From: Mycolicibacterium novocastrense
GTDB lineage: Bacteria > Actinomycetota > Actinomycetes > Mycobacteriales > Mycobacteriaceae
Assembly (NCBI RefSeq): GCF_001570485.1
Contig: NZ_BCTA01000099.1
Location: 59,268 to 123,267 of the forward strand
Direction: 5' to 3'
Length of the DNA: 64,000 nt
Shown: positions 17,531 to 24,675 of the stretch, piece after piece
Layout: every line of letters starts with the position of its first letter
How positions within the stretch are numbered: the stretch's first letter is position 1
The notes under the pieces: model-generated
What the model saw: the letters and a program-made list of their open reading frames with translations, nothing else
Databases searched by the model: none
What the model was told of the DNA's origin: nothing
Position numbers and translations under genes: made by a program

Positions 17531-18592
17531 TCAGGTGGAGCGGAGTTCCCAGGAATGTGCGGTGGCGACGAGCCCGTGGATCAGTGCGGAGGTCGCGGGG
17601 GTCAGCCCGTCGTCACCCGGTAGCTGGCTGCGCGGGCTGATACCACGCACTCTCGGCGTCAACTCGAGTTGCGCACCGCCTCCGCGGACGCGGTTGACGG
17701 GATTGTCGGGGTGCAGCCCCCGTAGTTCCCGTGGGATCGCGTCGAGATCGGTGATGACTTGATAGCCGGGCACTTCGACCTGTTTGGCGAGGTGCTCGGC
17801 GAGTGCGCGGTTGCGGCCGCCGGCGAGCAACTGTGTGCTGCGACCGATGCGGCCGTACCCGTGCAGTGACACGGCGACGTCGACGTGGTCGAGGAACTCC
17901 GCGAGGCGCACGGACTCCCGCGCCAGGTACAGCGCCGAGGGCAGATGGTGCGGATAGTGGTCGGGATGGCGCACCGTGTACAGCGAGGCGCCCGCCGCGT
18001 CGGCGGCACGGTCGGCGATCACATCGGTCATCTGCTCGAGACCGCCGCCGTGGATGGCCAGAAAACCGAAGCGCGAGCGCAGGATTCGGTCTTCGACGAT
18101 GCCTGGCTGCGCCAGGAGCTCTGAAAGCGACTGCGGGGCAGGGATATCCGAGTGGCCGGAGCGCCCGGGCCAGTGCGCTGGATCCCACCGCTTGAGGAAA
18201 TCGACCCAGCGGGGTGGCAGGCCGTGGTGCAGGGCGCCGTCGATGATGCGCTCCAGGTAACCGGGCCGCGGCGGGCCCGGTTCGACGCGATGGTCGATGT
18301 ACACCCATGCCTCGGCGGGCCCGTCGTCGGTGTGCACGGTGAGCCGGTCGCGGCGGTAACGCACTGGAACGCCTTCGGCGCTGTCGAGCACCGCCAGATC
18401 GCGGTCGTTGAGTTGCCACAGCACGCCGTGCACTTCGGAGCCGTGGAACGGTTCGACCGTGGCGACGCCGCGCTCGTTGATCAGCCAGTCGTGGTCGGTC
18501 AGCATCGCCGGCCGCGGGTGGGCCGCGTCGGGACACCGCAACGCCATCTGCGCGACGTTGAGGTTCGAGCCGTAGGCGAAGTAGGCGTGCAT
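17531..18592 (-). CDS. Gamma-glutamylcyclotransferase-like domain fused to poly-gamma-glutamate hydrolase domain
   Basis: 353 residues. The N-terminal ~130 residues are an AIG2/GGCT-like domain beginning FAYGSNLN and carrying VLDSAEGVPVRYRRD. After a linker, residues ~175-345 match the phage-type poly-gamma-glutamate hydrolase family (DUF867): FGFLAIHGGGLEQMTDVIA with a zinc-ligand His and Glu, then VAVSLHGYGR. Both activities act on gamma-glutamyl bonds, so a fused gamma-glutamyl-peptide catabolic enzyme is plausible but unproven. The ATG overlaps the mntH stop (TGATG), implying coupled translation. No signal peptide is evident, so it is probably cytoplasmic. Confidence 0.8.
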   Translation of the reverse strand: MHAYFAYGSNLNVAQMALRCPDAAHPRPAMLTDHDWLINERGVATVEPFHGSEVHGVLWQLNDRDLAVLDSAEGVPVRYRRDRLTVHTDDGPAEAWVYIDHRVEPGPPRPGYLERIIDGALHHGLPPRWVDFLKRWDPAHWPGRSGHSDIPAPQSLSELLAQPGIVEDRILRSRFGFLAIHGGGLEQMTDVIADRAADAAGASLYTVRHPDHYPHHLPSALYLARESVRLAEFLDHVDVAVSLHGYGRIGRSTQLLAGGRNRALAEHLAKQVEVPGYQVITDLDAIPRELRGLHPDNPVNRVRGGGAQLELTPRVRGISPRSQLPGDDGLTPATSALIHGLVATAHSWELRST

Positions 18593-19818
18593 CAACCCGT
18601 CAGCGTCAGGTAGATCAACACCACGTTCAAAAGAGTAATCAGGCCGGCGATCACCCACCCGACAGCCGTCGTCACCCGGTGGTTGACGTCGGCGCCCATC
18701 AGAGTCCGGTCGCTGGTCAGCCGCACGAGCGGGATCAGCGCGAACGGTATCCCGAACGACAGCACCACCTGTGACAACACCAGCGCCCGGCTGGGATCCA
18801 GGCCGATCGCCAGAACCGCCAGCGCGGGCAACAGCGTGATGAGGCGGCGCAGCACCAGCGGAACGGAGCGGTGCAGCAGGCCCTGCATGATCATCGCTCC
18901 GGCGTACGCGCCCACTGACGACGACGCCAACCCCGAGGCGAGCAGGCCGATCGCGAACAGCAGCGCGATCGTCGGCCCCAGGGTCTCGCCCACCGCGGCG
19001 TGCGCGCCCTCGATCGAATCGGTGTTGTCCTGACCCCGCAGGTTCGTCGCGGCCACCAACACCATCGACAGGTTGACCGCGCCGGCGATCACCATCGCGA
19101 TGCCGACGTCCCAGCGCGTGATCCTCAGCAGCAACCGCCGCATCGGCCCGGGTTCGGGGTGGCCGTGCCGGTCCCGGGCCAGCCCCGAATGCAGATACAC
19201 CGCGTGCGGCATCACGGTCGCGCCCAGCATCGCCGCCGCGATCAGCACGCTCTCGGTGCCCGCGAATCTGGGCACCAGCCCCGCCGCCGCCTCGTCGAGC
19301 GGAGGAGGAGCGACGAACAGGCTGGCGAGGAAACCGACCGCGATGACCGCCAGCAGTCCGGTGATGACACGTTCGAACGAGTTCTGGCCGTGACGGTCCT
19401 TGACCATCAGCAACACCAGCGAGACGACGCCGGTGATGATGCCGCCGGTCAGCAGCGGGAGGTCGAACAGCAAGTACAGCGCGATCGCACCACCCACGAC
19501 CTCAGCGAGATCGGTTGCCATCGCGACCATTTCGGCTTGCAGCCAGTAGGTCAGCCGGGTGCGGCGGCGCATCCGGCCACCGACCGCCTCCGGCAGCGAC
19601 ATGCCGGTCACCAGGCCGAGCTTGGCCGAGAGGTACTGCACGATGCAGGCCATCGCGTTGGCCGCCACGATCACCCAGATCAGCAGGAAGCCGAACTGGG
19701 CGCCGGCGCTGACGTTGGCGGCGACGTTGCCGGGGTCGACGTAGGCGATGGCAGCCACGAACGCCGGTCCGAGCAGCAGCCAGTTGCGGCGCGCCTTCAC
19801 CTCGGTGCCCTGGCCCAC
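18592..19818 (-). CDS. mntH: NRAMP-family Mn2+/Fe2+ transporter
   Basis: 408 residues with about eleven membrane segments. The TM1 signature DPGNVAANVSAGA and the TM6-like metal-site sequence GATVMPHAVYLHSGL are intact. Imports divalent metal with protons across the inner membrane. GTG start at 19818 preceded by AAGGGG. A 7-bp inverted repeat and an IdeR/MntR-like box lie 9-55 bases upstream, so metal-dependent repression is likely. Confidence 0.93.
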   Translation of the reverse strand: MGQGTEVKARRNWLLLGPAFVAAIAYVDPGNVAANVSAGAQFGFLLIWVIVAANAMACIVQYLSAKLGLVTGMSLPEAVGGRMRRRTRLTYWLQAEMVAMATDLAEVVGGAIALYLLFDLPLLTGGIITGVVSLVLLMVKDRHGQNSFERVITGLLAVIAVGFLASLFVAPPPLDEAAAGLVPRFAGTESVLIAAAMLGATVMPHAVYLHSGLARDRHGHPEPGPMRRLLLRITRWDVGIAMVIAGAVNLSMVLVAATNLRGQDNTDSIEGAHAAVGETLGPTIALLFAIGLLASGLASSSVGAYAGAMIMQGLLHRSVPLVLRRLITLLPALAVLAIGLDPSRALVLSQVVLSFGIPFALIPLVRLTSDRTLMGADVNHRVTTAVGWVIAGLITLLNVVLIYLTLTG

Positions 19819-19826
19819 CCCACCCC

Positions 19827-19852
19827 TTTCTATCCGGAACTGCGAATAGAAA
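19827..19852. promoter_or_regulatory. Inverted repeat before mntH
   Basis: TTTCTAT and ATAGAAA arms are perfect complements separated by 12 bases. It begins 9 bases upstream of the mntH start and overlaps its ribosome-binding region; a candidate metalloregulator operator. Confidence 0.45.
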
Positions 19853-19854
19853 AG

Positions 19855-19873
19855 TTAGGGTAGCCGAAACCCC
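19855..19873. promoter_or_regulatory. IdeR/MntR-like box before mntH
   Basis: TTAGGGTAGCCGAAACC matches about 13 of 19 positions of the DtxR/IdeR iron box (TTAGGTTAGGCTAACC core). DtxR-family MntR sites have related sequences. Its position upstream of mntH makes a metal-responsive operator likely. Confidence 0.5.
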
Positions 19874-19894
19874 GGGCGTCAGTGGCGGGTGGGG

Positions 19895-20137
19895 CTACTT
19901 GTGCCCGCCGCCGAGCCCGATGATGAGGCCGCCGCCCCATGGCCAGCCCCAGTACGGGCTGGTCTGCACCGACGGTGACGTGACGATCTGCGAGCTTCCG
20001 TTGGTCTGGCACTGCGTGGTGTTGGGGCCGATGCTGGTGCACTGCGGCGCGGCGCCGGCGACGGGTGCGACGAGTGTCAGCACACCGATGACGCCTGCCG
20101 CGAGAGTCGCTGTGAGATAACGAGATCGGGCCTTCAT
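19895..20137 (-). CDS. Small secreted protein with a Cys pair
   Basis: 80 residues from the ATG at 20137, which has AGGAGG 7 bases upstream. Residues 1-28 form a Sec signal peptide (MKARSRYLTATLAAGVIGVL, cleavage after AGA). The mature part has two Cys (APQCTSIGPNTTQC) and a Trp/Gly-rich tail (YWGWPWGGGLIIGLGGGHK). Function unknown. It resembles the protein encoded next at 20226, with PQC...TT-x-C, so the two are likely paralogues. Confidence 0.7.
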   Translation of the reverse strand: MKARSRYLTATLAAGVIGVLTLVAPVAGAAPQCTSIGPNTTQCQTNGSSQIVTSPSVQTSPYWGWPWGGGLIIGLGGGHK

Positions 20138-20225
20138 GATCGGCCTCCTCGGCCAGGGGCACTTCTGGTCAGCGGTCACGCCTGGAGCGAGCGCTGCGAA
20201 AACGTTGTGAGTCAGTCCCGCACGA

Positions 20226-20501
20226 TCACGGGAAGAAGAAGCCGTCGCCCTCCCACATGCTGCCCCAAGGGCCGACATACTCCTGCTCGGCGGGAGTCGC
20301 GTTGATGGAGACGTTGCCCGGCGTCACGCACTCGGTGGTGGATCCGCCGATGGCCTGGGCGCCGCCGGTGTCGACGCACTGCGGCAGGGTGGGGTTCGGG
20401 TTCGGAGCCGGTTCGGCAACGGCCGGCGCGGCCGCAGCGAGCGCCGCGGCGATGCCGCCGGCAGCGATCACCGGTGCGAGATGACGAAGTGTGGTCCGCA
20501 T
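20226..20501 (-). CDS. Small secreted protein, paralogue of the neighbour
   Basis: 91 residues from the ATG at 20501 (GTG 20507 is an alternative); GAGG precedes it by about 8 bases. Signal peptide MRTTLRHLAPVIAAGG followed by Ala-rich segment, cleavage near AVAEP. The mature part is short with one Cys pair (PQCVDTGG...STTEC) and an aromatic C-terminus ending WEGDGFFFP. No known family. The Cys spacing and TTxC-x-TPGN/xxNGS pattern echo the 19895 gene. Confidence 0.65.
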   Translation of the reverse strand: MRTTLRHLAPVIAAGGIAAALAAAAPAVAEPAPNPNPTLPQCVDTGGAQAIGGSTTECVTPGNVSINATPAEQEYVGPWGSMWEGDGFFFP

Positions 20502-20534
20502 AGGCACGTCCTCGATTCTGATCGACCCCCGGCT

Positions 20535-21611
20535 TTAACGCACAGCGTACAACCCTTTTCCGGTGATCAGCGGCAAGTCGAGTGTGGTGCGGATACCCGG
20601 CGGCGCGGCCACGACCGCGGGGATCGCGTTGACGACGCGGGCGGCCGTCGCGACGAGTCCGGCATGGTTGTGGTCACCGTTTGGGCTGCTCAGACACAGG
20701 TCGACCGTGTATGACGGTTCGCCGGTGATCTCGATGCGGTACGAGCCACCTTCCTGGGCGGGCTGCGGCCAGTCCGGGTGGAGGTCGTCGCGTAGCCGGG
20801 TGACATGTTCGAGCACGACGGCAACCTTGCCGTCCTTGATGCCCTGGACTTCGAAGCGCAGCGCCGCCGCGGTGCCCTTGGCGATGTGGCCCGAGGCGAT
20901 GTCGAAATCCTCGGGAGCCGGTTCGCGCACATAGGTTTCGGACACCTTGTCGAGTTCGATGCCGAGTCCCGCCGCCAGCTGCCTCACCACCGATCCCCAG
21001 GCCAGGCTCAGGACACCGGGCTGCAACAGCATCGGGATCTCGTCGAGCGGCTTGCCGAAGCCCATCACGTCGAACATCACCGTTGCGCTGTCGTAGGTGT
21101 CGTAGTTGATGATCTCCATGCACCGGATCTGCTCGATGCTCTGACAGGTTCCGGCGAGCGCGAGCGGAAGCAGGTCGTTGGCGAAGCCGGGGTCGATGCC
21201 ATTGACGAACACGCTCGATCCGCCCGTCTGCGTGGCTTCCTCGATCGGCTTGACGAGTTCGGAGGGCAGCACCTCCCACGGGTACTGCAGGAAAACCGCG
21301 CTGCTGCCGACGACGTTGACGCCGGCAGCCAGGATGCGTCGGTAGTCCTCGAGCGCCTCGGGCAGTCGGTTGTCGGCCATCGCGGTGTAGACCGCGCACT
21401 CGGGGTTGGTCGCCAAAACCGCGTCGAGGTCCGTCGTGGCGGTGATGCCCATCGAAATGCCAAGGCCGGCAAGCACACCCGCGTCCTCGCCGACCTTGGC
21501 CTCCGACGACACCCAGACGGCGGTGAGCTCGTACTGCGGATCGTTGATGAGTTGTGTCAGCGCGTGCCTGCCGACGTTGCCGGTGCCGACCGCGGCCACC
21601 TTGATCGTCAT
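20535..21611 (-). CDS. NAD(P)-binding dihydrodipicolinate-reductase-like dehydrogenase (Rv0926c-like)
   Basis: 358 residues. N-terminal Rossmann motif KVAAVGTGNVGRHAL, then a DapB-like catalytic half (NGIDPGFANDLLPLALAG, EIINYDTYDSATVMFDVMGFG). Similar proteins include 2,4-diaminopentanoate dehydrogenase and mycobacterial Rv0926c; the substrate is unknown. It follows the SDR gene by 10 bases and is probably in the same transcript, which matches the Rv0927c-Rv0926c order. Confidence 0.8.
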   Translation of the reverse strand: MTIKVAAVGTGNVGRHALTQLINDPQYELTAVWVSSEAKVGEDAGVLAGLGISMGITATTDLDAVLATNPECAVYTAMADNRLPEALEDYRRILAAGVNVVGSSAVFLQYPWEVLPSELVKPIEEATQTGGSSVFVNGIDPGFANDLLPLALAGTCQSIEQIRCMEIINYDTYDSATVMFDVMGFGKPLDEIPMLLQPGVLSLAWGSVVRQLAAGLGIELDKVSETYVREPAPEDFDIASGHIAKGTAAALRFEVQGIKDGKVAVVLEHVTRLRDDLHPDWPQPAQEGGSYRIEITGEPSYTVDLCLSSPNGDHNHAGLVATAARVVNAIPAVVAAPPGIRTTLDLPLITGKGLYAVR

Positions 21612-21621
21612 GGAAGTCCTC

Positions 21622-22413
21622 TCACAGATCCGGGATGGGCATGTCGAGATTGGGCACCGTCAGACCGCCGTCGACCTCCAGCGTCTTACCGGTCAGGTAG
21701 CTGCCCGCGGGCGAGGCCAGGTACACCGCCGCGGCGGCGATATCCTGCGGATCGCCGAGCCGGCGCATCGGGGTGGCCTGCTCCATCGGCTTACGCAGCT
21801 CGTCGTTGGAGGCCACGATGTCGAGCGCCGACGTGAGGATGGACCCCGGCGCGATCGCGTTGACCCGGATCCGCGGGCACAGGTCGAGTGCGGACAGGCG
21901 GGTGTAGTGGGCCAGCGCGGCTTTGGCCGTTCCGTAGGCGGCGAATCCCCGGCCGGACAGCCGTCCCATCGTGGAGGTGATGTTGATGATGCTGCCGCCG
22001 CCGGAGTGCTCGAGCATCAGCGGAACCGCTGCGGTGGTGAGCGCGTGCGCGGTGGTCACGTTGAAGGTGAACGCGTCGCGCAGGTCCTTGGTGGAGGTGT
22101 TCAGTAGCGCGTTGGGCATGGTGCCGCCGACGTTGTTGACGACGATGTCTAGTTTGCCGAACGCCTCTATTGCGGCGCCGGCCAATGTGGCGGTGTCGGC
22201 GGGGTGGGCGAGGTCGGCGACCACGATGTGCGCCTTGCGACCGACGCCCTCGATCTGCTCGGCGACTTCCTCGAGTTGGGACTGTGTGCGAGACGCGATC
22301 ACCACGTCCGCACCGGCTTCGGCGAATGCGAGCGCCATCGCGGCACCCAGGCCGCGACCGGCGCCGGTGACCACAGCGACCTGATTGTCGAGCCGGAATC
22401 TGTCAAGAATCAC
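21622..22413 (-). CDS. Short-chain dehydrogenase (Rv0927c-like)
   Basis: 263 residues from GTG 22413 (GGAAGG ~10 bases upstream). Classical SDR: TGAGRGLGAAMALAFAEAG cofactor loop, NNVGG, catalytic Ser (NITSTMG) and YGTAKAAL (Tyr-x3-Lys), C-terminal YLTGKTLEVDGG. NAD(P)-dependent oxidoreductase of unknown substrate. First gene of a two-gene unit; a large hairpin lies upstream at 22495-22558. Confidence 0.88.
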   Translation of the reverse strand: MILDRFRLDNQVAVVTGAGRGLGAAMALAFAEAGADVVIASRTQSQLEEVAEQIEGVGRKAHIVVADLAHPADTATLAGAAIEAFGKLDIVVNNVGGTMPNALLNTSTKDLRDAFTFNVTTAHALTTAAVPLMLEHSGGGSIINITSTMGRLSGRGFAAYGTAKAALAHYTRLSALDLCPRIRVNAIAPGSILTSALDIVASNDELRKPMEQATPMRRLGDPQDIAAAAVYLASPAGSYLTGKTLEVDGGLTVPNLDMPIPDL

Positions 22414-22494
22414 GTTTCGAATCCTTCCCTCGCCGGCGAACCGTAACAGGGCGCGGCGCCGTGCGTGAGGGGTTTCTGAAACACGTTCTACTTT

Positions 22495-22558
22495 TCGCGA
22501 GACGTACAACAGGGTGGTGCTTCGACCGGTTGGCACGACCCTGTTGTACGTCTCGCGA
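22495..22558. repeat. 21-bp perfect inverted repeat with 22-base spacer
   Basis: Left arm 22495-22515 and right arm 22538-22558 are exact reverse complements (TCGCGAGACGTACAACAGGG plus one base). It lies between the 3' end of ku and the SDR gene. No T-run follows on either side. It could be a terminator for ku, a MITE-like remnant, or a binding site. Confidence 0.85.
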
Positions 22559-22598
22559 GAATCAAGGGCGACGGCGACGAGCGGCTGGCGGCGACTGG

Positions 22599-23561
22599 CT
22601 ATTTCTTGGCGGCGGACTTCTTCGCGGGAGACTTCTTGGCGGTCGATTTCTTGGCGGCCTTCTTGGCGGGTGTCTTCTTCGCGGCGGTCTTCTTGGCGGC
22701 GCTCTTCTTCGCGGGCGCCTTCTTGGCCGGCTTATCGTCGTCGTCGGAACTCTTTGAGCCGCCGCGACCCTCGCGTCGCGCCTTGACGCTGGCTTCGAGC
22801 TTGGCCAGTAGATCGGAGACGTCCTCGGTCTCGTCGAGTTCCTGCGGCTGCTCCTCGGTGGTGAACGCTTCGCCGCCTTCGAGTTTCGCTTGGATCAGCT
22901 CGCGCAACTGCTCCTGATAGTCGTCGTGGTAGCGGTCGGGGTTGAAGTCATCGGTCATCGAGTCGACGACCTGGGTGGCCATCTTGAGCTCGGCGGGCTT
23001 GATGTCGACTTCCTTGTCCAGCACCGGGAAATCGGGATCGCGGATCTCGTCGGGCCACAACAGCGTCTGGATCACCATGACGTCGCGCTTGCTGAAGTCC
23101 TGAACCCGAAGTGCCGCGAGCCGGGTCTTGTTGCGCAACGCGAAGTGCACGATCGCGACCCGGTCGGTCTCCTTGAGCGTCTTGGTCAACAACACATACG
23201 ACTTCGACGATTTGCCCTCCGGCTCGAGAAAGTAGCTGCGGTCATACATCATCGGGTCGATGTCGGCGGCCGGGACGAACTCCAGCACCTCGATCTCGCG
23301 GCTGCGTTCCTCGGGCAACGTGGCGATGTCCTCGTCGGTGATGATCACCGTCTGGCCGTCGTCGGATTCGTAGGCCCGGGCGATGTCGCGGTACTCGACT
23401 TCCTCACCGTCGATTTCGCAGACGCGTTTGTACCGGATGCGCCCGTTGTCCTTCGCGTGCACCTGGTGGAACTTCACATCGTGGTCCTGCTGCGCGCTGT
23501 AGACCTTGACCGGGACGTTCACCAGGCCGAACGCGATCGAACCCTTCCATATGGAACGCAT
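22599..23561 (-). CDS. ku: Non-homologous end-joining protein Ku
   Basis: 320 residues. The N-terminal Ku core starts MRSIWKGSIAFGLVNVPVKVYSA and contains RYKRVCEIDGEEV and the LigD-recruiting minimal C-terminal region. Residues ~275-320 form a Lys/Ala extension of repeated AKK units. Homodimeric Ku binds double-strand ends and recruits LigD, encoded at 26461. The extended Lys tail is known in mycobacterial Ku and adds DNA contacts. The ATG at 23561 overlaps the stop of the sugar kinase gene (TGATG); a TTG one codon earlier is possible. Confidence 0.94.
   Translation of the reverse strand: MRSIWKGSIAFGLVNVPVKVYSAQQDHDVKFHQVHAKDNGRIRYKRVCEIDGEEVEYRDIARAYESDDGQTVIITDEDIATLPEERSREIEVLEFVPAADIDPMMYDRSYFLEPEGKSSKSYVLLTKTLKETDRVAIVHFALRNKTRLAALRVQDFSKRDVMVIQTLLWPDEIRDPDFPVLDKEVDIKPAELKMATQVVDSMTDDFNPDRYHDDYQEQLRELIQAKLEGGEAFTTEEQPQELDETEDVSDLLAKLEASVKARREGRGGSKSSDDDDKPAKKAPAKKSAAKKTAAKKTPAKKAAKKSTAKKSPAKKSAAKK
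22602..22737. repeat. Lys/Ala-codon repeat tract in ku
   Basis: Imperfect tandem copies of a 12-15 base unit (TTCTTGGCGGC-like on the + strand) encode the AAKK/PAKK tail of Ku. Coding repeat, prone to length variation. Confidence 0.7.
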
Positions 23562-24493
23562 CAACCCAGTATGGCCGATTCCAGGGCCGCATCGCGGCTA
23601 CGGCGATCGGGAAGGTCGGCGCCGGCGCGGGCGACCGTCAGCGCCGCCGACATCGCGGCGCTCCGTATGGCGGTCCGCAGGTCGGCCGTGCCGATCCGGG
23701 CCAGGTCACGGCGCTGCTGGGCGCCCAGCAGCCCCAACGTCCACAGTGCGTCGATCAGACCGCTCATGTACGCATCGCCCGCGCCCACGGTGTCGACGAC
23801 GTCGACCTCGAACGCCGGCACTTGCACCAGACCTTGCGCACACAGTGCGAACGACCCCTGCCCGCCCATCGTCACCACGACGATCGACGGGCCCAGCGAC
23901 AGCCACGTCTGTGCGATCTGCTCGGGCGGGCGGCCCGGATCGAGCCACCGCATGTCCTCATCGCTGGCCTTCACCACGTCGCAGCGCTCGATGAGTCGGT
24001 CGATGCGGGCGCGTGCGGCGTCGGCGTCCTCGATCAGCGCCGGCCGCATATTCGGATCGAACGTCACGGTGGCCGAGGGGTGGTAGGTGTCGACCAGTGC
24101 GGCGGTGGCAAGGCATCCAGGTTCGAGCACCGCGGCGATCGAACCGGTGTGCATCACCAGCGGCGGCCCGGCTTCGGGTGTGCCGGTCAGTTGCCACTCG
24201 ATGTCGAACTCGTACTGTGCCGAGCCCTGCTCGTCGAGCGTGGCCAACGCCGTCGGGGTTCGGGTAGCATTCGTACTTCCCGTAACCAGTTGCACCCCAG
24301 CATCTTTGACATAGTCGACAATGCGCCGACCACGCTCGTCGTCGCCGATGTGGGTGAGAAAGTCGACGCCGCGGCCCAGGCGGGCCAGTCCGACCGCCAC
24401 GTTGAGCGGGCTCCCGCCGACGTGTTCACCCGTGACGCGCCCGCCTTGCTCGACGACGTCGATCAAAGCCTCGCCGATCACCAGGGCCCTCAT
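23561..24493 (-). CDS. PfkB-family carbohydrate kinase (fructokinase-like)
   Basis: 310 residues from the ATG at 24493, which has GGAGGAGG 5 bases upstream. GGSPLNVAVGLARLG near the N-terminus and DTVGAGDAYMSGL at the C-terminus are the two PfkB signatures; the Asp of GAGD is the catalytic base. Probably a fructokinase or related sugar kinase. It is coupled to ku by a TGATG overlap, an unexpected partner that may simply share a promoter. Confidence 0.85.
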   Translation of the reverse strand: MRALVIGEALIDVVEQGGRVTGEHVGGSPLNVAVGLARLGRGVDFLTHIGDDERGRRIVDYVKDAGVQLVTGSTNATRTPTALATLDEQGSAQYEFDIEWQLTGTPEAGPPLVMHTGSIAAVLEPGCLATAALVDTYHPSATVTFDPNMRPALIEDADAARARIDRLIERCDVVKASDEDMRWLDPGRPPEQIAQTWLSLGPSIVVVTMGGQGSFALCAQGLVQVPAFEVDVVDTVGAGDAYMSGLIDALWTLGLLGAQQRRDLARIGTADLRTAIRSAAMSAALTVARAGADLPDRRSRDAALESAILG

Positions 24494-24659
24494 GGCGCCT
24501 CCTCCCGGGAATCTGCCTCGCGCGTCATCCGAACGCGGGCCGGCAGAGCCGTTGTTGGAAGCTCGAGGAAGGCTGAACCTCTTGTGTGACAACACTTTAA
24601 AGCAATCGACGAAGCTTCTTAGAGAATTCTTCGGAGATACGTCGCCAAGTCCTTAGAGT

Positions 24660-24675
24660 TCGCTCATATGTTCGA
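24660..24675. promoter_or_regulatory. LexA (SOS) box over the 13E12 gene start
   Basis: TCGCTCATATGTTCGA matches 10 of 12 fixed positions of the mycobacterial SOS box TCGAAC-N4-GTTCGA. It covers the ATG at 24668 and lies just upstream of the alternative ATG at 24680. 13E12-family genes in M. tuberculosis are known LexA targets. Confidence 0.6.

Noticed and set aside
22602..22737. Tandem short repeats resembling a CRISPR or VNTR array
   Set aside because: They are in frame within ku and encode its Lys/Ala tail; there are no spacers. No CRISPR array or cas gene was seen in the window.
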